Positions 11,583-23,500 of a stretch of DNA of 62,587 bases are shown here, in pieces; position 1 is the stretch's first letter; every line of letters begins with the position of its first letter. The notes under the pieces are model-generated. The model had not been told where the DNA came from. It searched no databases and saw only the letters and a list, made by a program, of their open reading frames with translations. A program made the position numbers and the translations under genes. The DNA comes from Nemertoderma westbladi. Lineage: Eukaryota; Xenacoelomorpha; Nemertodermatida; Nemertodermatidae. Where the stretch lies: contig JAUCBJ010002408.1 of the NCBI GenBank assembly GCA_032718475.1, positions 1 to 62,587 on the forward strand, in the 5' to 3' direction.

Positions 11583-14500
11583 CGAATGATGTGTGTGAGT
11601 GTCTGATCTTCCCGTTTATACGAACTTTTAAATAAATAACCTATGTCATTTAGGAAAGAGACTGTTTATACATCTTATACTACGGGTCGCTAATATCGAT
11701 TTAAATGAAGGAACTGCTAGTCGTGAAGCCGCAAATAAACTCTGTTCCTACCAAAACATAGAGGTTAGACCAACAACAGCTGAGGATTGGATGAAAGCCA
11801 CCTTAACGTCATGCAACTTGGTAAGAAAATTAGTTCAGAAGTAGTTACGAGCCATCTGAGAAAGGAATCTAATAAAACTAATCATATAATAATTTGAAAC
11901 ATAATTTTCTCCAGGGTGATGCATGGTTTCGTTACTAAATTAAAATGTTTAATAGCGAAAATTCGAATATGAAAGTAAAATATATAGTATGGGGGGCATA
12001 TTTTAGAGCCTTAGACCTTAGACGCTTTGAATCAACTAGGTCGAAAATTACATATGGGGCGATATACAGAAAAGTGGCCAAACCCAAACCAGAGTCATTT
12101 TTGTGTAAAAAATAAAGTTTCTCAAAACTCTTCTTGTTTTATGGTACAACTGACACTGCCAAACACACATTATAATCAATTATGAACAGTATATATCAAA
12201 TAAAACCATTTCAAGGGCGATTTCAGAACTGTTACTGTTTTACCGAGGTACCAATTATATATGCGATTTTATCAGCTTTAACGTTGGTTACAGGAAGGGA
12301 CAGTTTATGGTTTTCCCTCCCGATCTGAGGCTCTTCAAACCCACATATCTAAATATCTAAAGTTTTCGATGAATTTGTACAATTGTTTTTGTGTGTTACA
12401 GCTGAGTAATTACAGATTCTTAAAAAAGAACTGTCAAGGTGTGCCTGTAACCATAATTGCCGTTATTCAATTTTCGCCATTGGGGGGCATTTTTAGTGGT
12501 GTAGTAGAAAACAAAATGTTCCAGTATCTCCTATATGCTAACTATTATAGGCCTACATTCTACAGACTAACGATGTTTCTTAAAATTTATAGACAAATTT
12601 ACTGCTTTCATTTGGTATATAACATATTAACTTTTATTGATATCAGATAGAAACTAGAGCTCCTTATTTAACTGGGACTCCTAATCATTGTTTTTGTCAA
12701 AACATCACGTTTTCCGTGGTTTTTGTCGATATCAAGCAAAATTTAATGCGATTTATTTACAGTAGCGTTTAGCAAAAATATGGTTTCCTAGATTCCTAAT
12801 GAAAATGTCTACCTGTAACATTATATTTCATGAGATTTCATTCAGTAGAAATGGAATTACATCATGGTCTCACTTTTTTTTTATGTTTTGGCCACTTTTC
12901 TGTATATTGCTCCCGGTGTATTATTAATGTGTTAAATAGCAATGTATTATTTCTTAGCATTGTATCCTATGCCACAAACCCTTGATAAACTTAAATATAA
13001 TTACAAACAATAGTGTCAGTTACCCAGGCGACTGGCTGAACCAATGAATGAAGGATCAGTCAGTGAATGTAGGAACTGCGCCCCGATTGGTGCGTTAGTA
13101 TTCGAGACCGTAAGCATCTATTGGCTATAATTAATTAACCAATAAACGACTCTGGGCTCGGGAATAGAGACTATTAAACAATAATTGATAAGGTAAATTA
13201 ATCACAACACTTTTTATGAAATGATAAAAAGGTAATCGTTAATGCGATTTATTTACAGTAGCGTTTAGCAAAAATATGGTTTCCTAGTCGACTATTGTGT
13301 CATATCGACCATTACCATGACAATTGAATTATCTTTACCATTGAATAAATAATTAGTTTAATGTTTTTTAGATTAATAAATTAGTTTAATGTTTTTACAT
13401 TTATTCAGGCGGTGACGTACGCACAGTTAACCAAACCGCAGTGTGGCTGGTGCGAGATGTTGGCGAGATTGTTTCGAAGCCTATTGTTAAAAACAACAGG
13501 TGGGGCCGTCTCTATGTTTCCAAGCCATCACCAGACCATAATATTCGGTCTTCGGGTGGAGGAAAGCCAACGCAATACTCTTTGGGTCCCACATATATAT
13601 GTGTCAGGTAGGTTCGTGGATATGTGTCCGACGAATGTCTGTTTATTTGTACGGTAATTATGTGTTTATTTGTCCGTCGAATGTCTGTTTATATGTCCGG
13701 TAATTATGTGTTTATTTGTCCGACGAATGTCTGTTTATTTGTCCGGTAATTATGTGTTTATTAGTCCGGTAATTATGTGTTTATTTGTCCGACGAATGTA
13801 TGTTTATTTGTCCGGTAATTATGTGTTTATTTGTCCGTCGAATGTCTGTTTATATGTCCGGTAATTATGTGTTTATTTGTCCGACGAATGTCTGTTTATT
13901 TGTCCGGTAATTATGTGTTTATTAGTCCGGTAATTATGTGTTTATTTGTCCGACGAATGTATGTTTATTTGTCCGGTAATTATGTGTTTATTTGTCCGAC
14001 GAATGTCTGTTTATTTGTCCGGTGATTATGTGTTTATTTGTCCGACGAATGTCTGTTTATTTGTCCGGTAATTATGTGTTTATTAGTCCGGTAATTATGT
14101 GTTTATTTGTCCGTCGAATGTCTGTTTATATGTCCGGTGATTATGTGTTTATTTGTCCGACGAATGTATGTTTATTTGTCCGGTAATTATGTGTTTATCT
14201 GTCCGACGAATGTCTGTTTATTTGTCCGGTAATTATGTGTTTATTTGTCCGACGAATGTATGTTTATTTGTCCGGTAATTATGTGTTTATTTGTCCGACG
14301 AATGTCTGTTTATTTGTCCGGTGATTATGTGTTTATTTGTCCGACGAATGTCTGTTTATTTGTCCGGTAATTATGTGTTTATTAGTCCGGTAATTATGTG
14401 TTTATTTGTCCGGTAATTATGTGTTTAATTGTCCGACGAATATTGTTTAGTTGACCGGTTGGTTCGTTCACGTGTATCGTATAAATTTAACAATCTGCAC

Positions 14501-17500
14501 ATTATTACAGGAGAAAAGACGGCTGAAGAACAATTCCTGAAAGATATAGAGAAGAGAGGATTACCGAGTTCGAACACCAACCTCCACGTGTGCGCAACAC
14601 GGATCGGTAGATGGGACCAACTTGTTGACTTTATGTCTCTAGGAGACGAGAAACGACGGGGATTGGACCGTCTTATCGTCCATTGCATACACAACGACCT
14701 CAACGAATCCAACCCATTCCCCAGACTCGTCGTTAAGTCTATGGAACCGTACGAGGTTCTAGAATGCGCCTTACATCTCGCTTCCGTTTACCACGGTTAC
14801 CCTAGCAACGCACTCCCCCACGATAAAGTTCTTAGACGAGAGAAAGGTGACAGAGGGGTGGACTTTCAGCTCGCAGAAATTGTCTCAAAAATATAATTGC
14901 CAGAGATTCTTCCTACGCACAGTAACAAAGTTATTCCGGACATGGGATTAAGGTTAAACAACGCTATGTTCAAAACATTGATAAACACTTAAAGGAAATG
15001 AAATTACATTACAAGCAACTCTGTTTCTGTGTTGGTTAAGTTCTGTATTGTTATAATGTTATTTGTTAAAAGGTAGCACGTTATCGCCTTTCTTAAAATA
15101 ACATCCACGTCATTTTGGCTGCAGATTTCACTATAAAATAAATCAATTTTACACTAAAATCTTCGTCACTTAAACTTAAATCATCAATCGCCATAAAAAA
15201 TTTGAGTCACAATTTTTATTTCCTAACCAAGCGAGTTTAAGGAATGTCACAAGTCTGGGGACACGTGACTTTCAAATAAATTTACCAGCTGAGAGAAAAA
15301 TACGAAAATTACAGATAAGGAAATATCTAACCAAAACAATAAAATATACTGTTAGAACTTTAGGGAAAGGAGAACGACACAGATGTGGCATTTCCAATAA
15401 ATTATTTCCAAATGGGAAAAAGTAGCACTGGGTGGGTGTTAGTGTTAGAACTACCCCCTCTACGTAGTAGAATAGGTGTACAGACAAAATTGTCAAGCTC
15501 TACTGCTGCAGAGAATAATGAGATCATTTTGTGAGGAACAACAAGTTATCGGTATATTCGAGATGGGATTCCCGCCAATATATCCCACTTATCTCGTACA
15601 ACTATAAGAGATGGCTTCATAGATAATAAATGGACCATTTATATAACTCACCTTAGCTTTGAGCATCTCAGCAGGGATAACTTTCAAAGAATTCTTCAAC
15701 CAATTTTCCAAACTCTTCGCGAAGTTTCGAATGGCCTGTGTGAGAGTGCTTGGTATGGGGCGTAAAACATCGGGAATTAAAACCTCAACAAGAGCCTAAA
15801 ATACAACAGAATTAGCAGATGATACAGACAGAAGGTGGACTGACTGACTGCATGGAATTAAAGTTAAATTAAAACGTGAAAGTTATGAATTAAATCAAAG
15901 TTCGATAAAAAAAAAAACTACTTTCCTAATTGACATATTTTAAAGGAATATTGTTATAAACATAGTGCAGCATAATACAGCATAGAGAGATGCAGCATCG
16001 GTATAAAGAACTATCTAAAATAACAAACCTGATACAACAATGTATCACAGACACGGAAATATTCAATAACTGGTGTAGAAGCAGCGAAGGCCATGAGTTT
16101 AACCTTAGAGAGTCGGGGTTCAGAATCCTCAGTAACCTCGTCAGACCTCCAGAAGGTCTGCCACAGAGCCTCGATAAGTGGAAACTGGAGATTCACAACT
16201 ATATCGACAATCGATTCACAATGTTCTCTGTGGGGAGTAATAATGTGGTGCATTAGGGGGGGGATTAAATCGCGGTTTACAGTATATAGGGTCCCCGGTT
16301 TTCAGGACCAAGATTTTAAATTTTGAAAATAAAAATTGAATTAAATTTTTCTTTAACAGTAAATATATTTTCTTGAGAACTAAATGTAATTGGCGTTTTA
16401 TCGTAACAAAAAAAAACGGGATTACATTTTATCCAGGGATCCTTTTTTGGGATCGAGATCCTTATTGAACAAAAATAATTTGGACGCTCGCCACCACACC
16501 AATAATATGACATAACGGCTAATAGACCCCCTAACCTGTAGAGATTTTGGAGTGCAGCTACATCCTCCTCCGTGCAACCCTCAGGCATCTTATCAGCTGG
16601 TATAGTCAGGGCTGGGAAGGTTGGCATAGCGTCGGCGGGATCACCGAGGTATTGCTGGTGACTCATCGAAGAATCACCGCCCATTCCAGGGCCGCCACCT
16701 GGGCCTTTAGACCTAGTGAGATGTGAGTAGACAGATAGTACGCAACGCATACATATAGATACAAGGATACGCGCACACAGTAAATATATATCGCTGGTAA
16801 TCCTGTGAATTTTGGATCAAGGTAGAACACCAACACATTATATATCAAAGTCAGAAACCTCAGAAAAGCTCAAAACTACGTTAAACTAATAGTGGAAATT
16901 GTTTCAAGTCAAATGTGTTAAACCATCTTAACAATTTACAAAGGAAATTAAAGCAAAAGTCATGATGTCAGTAAAGTCAGTAAGGTGTGTCAGGTGACCA
17001 TGGTAACACAGAACAAACACGTCATGATCGTGGTAAGATTCTAAAGGTTTTAGGTTTTATTAAGGTATAATTTATTATTGTTAATAAATTAAATACTAAC
17101 TTTTTGGTGGGTATCGGCTGTTGTCTCATAGGAACTGTGTGCATATCATCCTGCAACTGATTTAGAGGGGAACCTGGCTTGATACGAATTCCGTAGTAGT
17201 GGTATTTCGAGTTACCTCTAAGTAACATAATAATCAGGTTAAAGAAAAGGAACATTTGGTTAATAAGACTAAATCATAAACATCGTATTCATACCTCTAT
17301 TATTGGGAAATGGATCTGGGATGGGCGCGGAACATGGAGGTATGGTAACCTGGGATGGGCGCGGCACATGAGGTATGGTAACCTGGGATGGGCGCGGAAC
17401 ATTGAGATATGGTAATCTGAGAGGGGCGCGGCACATGGGGGTATGGGGATCGGGTATGAGTGTGGCACATGGCGATGGAGATCTGGGATGGTTGTGACAA

Positions 17501-20500
17501 TGTGGGTATCGGGATCTGGGATTGGTGCGGCATTTCAAACGGTATAGCTAACTAATTGTAGTACCGTTAAGGTAAATTTAACGGGAAGTCAAGTTCTGTA
17601 ATTAATGGCGATATTAGAAGAAACAATCAATTATAATTTGCTAAATAATATATAATTTGTTCAACAACAAAAATCAAAACAACAATGGGGTTAGTAATGT
17701 TGAGAGTTAGTAATGTAATAATAATTAAGTATTTGCCGTTAGTTGTTAAGATTAAGTCATTATGGTTAGTAAGATTGAGTGTTTGTGGTTAGTAAGATTG
17801 AGTGTTTGTGGTTAGTAAGATTTAGTGTTTGTGGTTAGTAAGATTGAGTGTTTGTGGTTAGTAAGATGGGGTGTTTGTGGTTAGTAAGATTGAGTGTTTG
17901 TGGTTAGTAAGATTGAGTGTTTGTGGTTAGTAAGATGGGGTGTTTGTGGTTAGTAAGATTGTGTGTTTGTGGTTAGTAAGATTGGGTGTTTGTGGTTAGT
18001 AAGAATGAGTTTCTGTGGTTAGTAATATTGAGTGTTTGTGGTTAGTAAGATTGAGTGTTTGTGGTTAGTAAGATTGAGTGTTTGTGGTTAGTAAGATGGG
18101 GTGTTTGTGGATAGTAAGATTGAGTGTTTGTGGTTAGTAATGGTTAGTAAGATTGAGTGTTTGTGGTTAGTAAGATGGGGTGTTTGTGGTTAGTAAGATT
18201 GTGTGTTTGTGGTTAGTAAGATTGGGTGTTTGTGGTTAGTAAGAATGAGTTTTTGTGGTTAGCAATATTGAGTGTTTGTGGTTAGTAAGATTGAGTGTTT
18301 GCGGTTAGTAAGATTGAGTTGAGTGATTGTGGTTAGTAAGATTGAGTGTTTGTGGTTAGTAAGATTGAGTGTTTGTGATTAGTAAGATTGGGTGTTTATG
18401 GTTAGTAAGATTGAGTGTTTGTGGTTAGTAAGATTGAGTGTTTGTTGTTAGTAAGATTGAGTGTTTGTGGTTAGTAAGATTGAGTGTTTGTTGTTAGTAA
18501 GATTGAGTGTTTATGGTTAGTAAGATTGAGTGTTTGTTGTTAGTAATATTGAGTGTTTGTGGTTAGTAAGATTGAGTGTTTGTTGTTAGTAATATTGAGT
18601 GTTTGTGGTTAGTAAGATTGAGTGTTTGCGGTTAGTAAGATTGAGTTGAGTGATTGTGGTTAGTAAGATTGAGTGTTTGTGGTTAGTAAGATTGAGTGTT
18701 TGTGATTAGTAAGATTGGGTGTTTATGGTTAGTAAGATTGAGTGTTTGTGGTTAGTAAGATTGAGTGTTTGTTGTTAGTAAGATTGAGTGTTTGTGGTTA
18801 GTAAGATTGAGTGTTTGTTGTTAGTAAGATTGAGTGTTTGTGGTTAGTAAGATTGAGTGTTTGTTGTTAGTAACATTGAGTGTTTGTGGTTAGTAAGATT
18901 GAGTGTTTGTTGTTAGTAAGATTGAGTGTTTGTTGTTAGTAAGATTGGGTGTTTGCGGTTAGTAAGATTGAGTTGAGTGATTGTGGTTAGTAAGATTGAG
19001 TGTTTGTGGTTAGTAAGATTGAGTGTTTGTGATTAGTAAGATTGGGTGTTTATGGTTAGTAAGATTGAGTGTTTGTGGTTAGTAAGATTGAGTGTTTGTT
19101 GTTAGTAAGATTGAGTGTTTGTGGTTAGTAAGATTGAGTGTTTGTTGTTAGTAATATTGAGTGTTTGTGGTTAGTAAGATTGAGTGTTTGCGGTTAGTAA
19201 GATTGAGTTGAGTGATTGTGGTTAGTAAGATTGAGTGTTTGTGGTTAGTAAGATTGAGTGTTTGTGATTAGTAAGATTGGGTGTTTATGGTTAGTAAGAT
19301 TGAGTGTTTGTGGTTAGTAAGATTGAGTGTTTGTTGTTAGTAAGATTGAGTGTTTGTGGTTAGTAAGATTGAGTGTTTGTTGTTAGTAATATTGAGTGTT
19401 TGTGGTTAGTAAGATTGAGTGTTTGCGGTTAGTAAGATTGAGTTGAGTGATTGTGGTTAGTAAGATTGAGTGTTTGTGGTTAGTAAGATTGAGTGTTTGT
19501 TGTTAGTAAGATTGAGTGTTTGTGGTTAGTAAGATTGAGTGTTTGTGATTAGTAAGATTGGGTGTTTATGGTTAGTAAGATTGGGTGTTTATGGTTAGTA
19601 AGATTGAGTGTTTGTTGTTAGTAAGATTGAGTGTTTGTGGTTAGTAAGATTGAGTGTTTGTTGTTAGTAAGATTGAGTGTTTGTGGTTAGTAAGATTGAG
19701 TGTTTGTGATTAGTAAGATTGGGTGTTTATGGTTAGTAAGATTGGGTGTTTATGGTTAGTAAGATTGAGTGTTTGTGGTTAGTAAGATTGAGTGTTTGTT
19801 GTTAGTAAGATTGAGTGTTTGTGGTTAGTAAGATTGGGTGTTTGTTGTTAGTAAGATTGGGTGTTTGTTGTTAGTAAGATTGAGTGTTTGTTGTTAGTAA
19901 GATTGAGTGTTTGTGGTTAGTAAGATTGGGTGTTTATGGTTAGTAAGATTGGGTGTTTATGGTTAGTAAGATTGAGTGTTTGTGGTTAGTAAGATTGAGT
20001 GTTTGTTGTTAGTAAGATTGAGTGTTTGTGGTTAGTAAGATTGGGTGTTTGTTGTTAGTAAGATTGGGTGTTTGTTGTTAGTAAGATTGAGTGTTTGTGG
20101 TTAGTAAGATTGGGTGTTTGTTGTTAGTAAGATTGAGTGTTTGTTGTTAGTAAGATTGAGTGTTTGTGGTTAGTAAGATTGGGTGTTTGTTGTTAGTAAG
20201 ATTGGGTGTTTGTTGTTAGTAAGATTGAGTGTTTGTGGTTAGTAAGATTGGGTGTTTGTTGTTAGTAAGATTGAGTGTTTGTTGTTAGTAAGATTGAGTG
20301 TTTGTGGTTAGTAAGATTGGGTGTTTGTGGTTAGTAAGATTGGGTGTTTGTTGTTAGTAAGATTGAGTGTTTGTGGTTAGTAAGATTGGGTGTTTGTTGT
20401 TAGTAAGATGGGGTGTTTGTTGTTAGTAAGGTTGAGTGTTTGTGGTTAGTAAGATTGAGTGTTTGTGGTTAGTAAGATTGGGTGTTTATGGTTAGTAAGA

Positions 20501-23500
20501 TTGAGTGTTTGTGGTTAGTACGATTGGGTGTTTATGGTTAGTAAGATTGAGTGTTTGTGGTTAGTAAGATTGGGTGTTTGTGGTTAGTAAGATTGGGTGT
20601 TTGTTGTTAGTAAGATTGAGTGTTTGTGGTTAGTAAGATTGAGTGTTTGTGGTTAGTAAGATGGGGTGTTTGTGGTTAGTAAGATTGAGTGTTTGTTGTT
20701 AGTAAGATGGGGTGTTTGTGGTTAGTAAGGTTGAGTGTTTGTTGTTAGTAAGATTGAGTGTTTGTTGTTAGTAAGATTGGGTGTTTGTGGTTAGTAAGAT
20801 TGGGTGTTTGTTGTTAGTAAGATTGAGTGTTTGTGGTTAGTAAGATTGAGTGTTTGTGGTTAGTAAGATGGGGTGTTTGTGGTTAGTAAGATTGAGTGTT
20901 TGTTGTTAGTAAGATGGGGTGTTTGTGGTTAGTAAGGTTGAGTGTTTGTGGTTAGTAAGATTGAGTGTTTGTTGTTAGTAAGATTGGGTGTTTGTGGTTA
21001 GTAAGGTTACATACACCGACCTGGTGCCAAGTCGACGTGTTCTCAACCCCAGGAACACAGATCGGATGAGCTTCCCGAAGGATGCCGCGTTTACTGGTTC
21101 AATCTGCTGCTCCTGGCAGTGCAGCAAATAATGATGATACAATGTGCATCGGGGCAACGACACACCTTCAGCAGTCTCATAGTTGTCTATTAGCCATTGG
21201 ACCTACCGTAAAGAATTAAATTGATTTTCAGTTGATTGGAAAGCAATAAATAAATTAATCAAAATAATCATTGAGGAAGTTAATCAATTAATACAGTAGT
21301 TAGAAGCGGTATGATTTAAATAATTACAACATTTTTTACCCCACAATCAAACACAATATCATGGAATACGGTGTGCTATTTCAGGTACACGACTAACCCC
21401 ACCCCCCCCCCCCCCCAAATTTTTTCTAAAAATTTTACTGAGATCGCGTGAAACACAAAAAAGTTTGCCCTCCCGACCAATTAGTGGCTGAGTAGAAAGG
21501 ATTCTTTTCGCTCACACTTTCGATACAAGCCTGTGTAAAAGTGTCTCCTGTTAATGCACTCAGTAGTAAAAGCGCAAAAAATCCTGTCAAACTGTAATCG
21601 TTGCCCCAGTTCGAGTTTATCTGTTTCTATTTCAAATTTTCATGCGATCTCAACAAGTTTACTTTCGTGTACCAGAATTAGGATACTATATTCTGGGATA
21701 TGGAGAATATTGGTGGAGAAGAGAAGTTTACAGTAAATGCAAGAATATTAAACCATTGGAAACATAAAGAGCATGATTGTGAATTCCTGCAGAGGTAATT
21801 TTATTACGTCATTGATTGCTGATGACGTCATTGATTGCTGATGACGTAGATTATAACCTGGTGCCAAGACGTCGAGTTTTGAGGCCGGGGAATACGGATC
21901 GAATAAGTTTACCGAAACTGGCGGCGTTAACCGGCTCCAGCTTGTTAACGTTACAGTGCTGGAGGTAGTGGTTGTACAGTAGCGACCGCGGCAGGGACAC
22001 ACCCTCTGATGTCTCGTAATTGTCCACCAACCACTGCACCTAATCCAACAGAAAGCTCTCTAAACCCCCAACAATAGATAGACCCAGTCATTATTACTTA
22101 TACATTGTGTTTCAAGTCAGTTACCGAAATTTTCAGAAAATAATTATAACTTTATTCGAAAATTAAAATGTTTTGTAACTCAACAGTAGGTAAGTAGAGG
22201 ATGTAATAGGTAGAACTTTTTACGGCTGAAAATAAATTGTTTTTACGGCGCGTGGGATTCCCGTAGCGTCCATAGTACACTGACAATCAATAAGCACTTT
22301 ACCGGTACACCCGGCACAGGTCAAACACCACTTACTTTCATTTTACAGATCTTCTGCAAACTGTACCGGTACAGTGGTAGGCCTAGCCCTAGCCCACATA
22401 TATTAACTAGACATAGGCCTCATGTCAAAACGGTATATTAACGATTAGAAAAATAACCTATTTAGTATATTGAAAATTAATTTTTAGCCTATAATTTTTA
22501 ATAACAATATAGACATTTTTTTATTTAAATAAATATTTCAATTTTCGAATAAAATTACTTACTCCAGGTCATAGTCTACCACCACTTAATAAGATTGCAT
22601 TTCTCGTTAGTTACTATGGGAAATAGTGTGATAAAGACATTACATCACTACTAGTCTTGTGAGATAAAAAGTTTCCAACAATACCTTAAGTAATGAAAGG
22701 ACTTTTTATTATTTTTATGATTTATCAAATTTAATTAAAATAACAAATTTGTATTATAGATGTAAATTCATTTGAGAAAAAATGTAAGGGAAATAACTCA
22801 TCTCTAGGCTTAGTTGTCAGAAATTCAGATGTTATGCATATTATTCATTATTGAAATGTGCCGTTATGTTATGTGCCAAAACTCATACAATGTGCCAATA
22901 CCATGGCTTATTTATTTAATAACAAAACGCCTACAAAACTCAATAGGCAATTAATACCCAAAAAGGGTACGTATAACAGTTGAAACTTTGCTACATATAT
23001 AAATGGCCACCGATTAGCATATTACTACGTATAATTTACGTTACAATATGAAAAATGATCAGTCCGTAACATTTACAGTTGCACATAATTGTATAACTTC
23101 ATGCATTCGGCGAAGATTTATCCCTCAGAGATAACCGACCATTACGGGAAACTCATTTCATCAATAAATTGTTTTATAACATTGGACTGTTATACTGTAG
23201 GAAAGGTACATGCACGGTAAATTTGAATATGAGTTGTTTAAAAACATCGATAATAATACATCATGCGAATAAAAGATGTGGTATTTTGGTAAATAAATCT
23301 TTAATTCCTAACTTTCTAATTGTTTATTATTATTGCTTAACGCCTTTGTTTTAATTTAATTGATACACCAAGTTAAGTAAATACATAGCGGATTTTAATT
23401 GGACAAATTTTAACATAACTTAGCTTGTTTTATTAATTCAATTAAAACAATCATTAAGAATCATTAATATTAATTAAGTGCTTGGATCCTTCACATATTA

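Noticed and set aside
13670-14186. Three similar 64-codon ORFs
   Set aside because: Products of the minisatellite in deaminase intron 4, spaced by its 161-bp period.
17269-17538. Minus-strand Pro-rich ORFs as an additional RFX exon
   Set aside because: Repeat-derived; exons 6 and 7 already join in phase to give the conserved [12 protein letters not shown], leaving no place for an insert.
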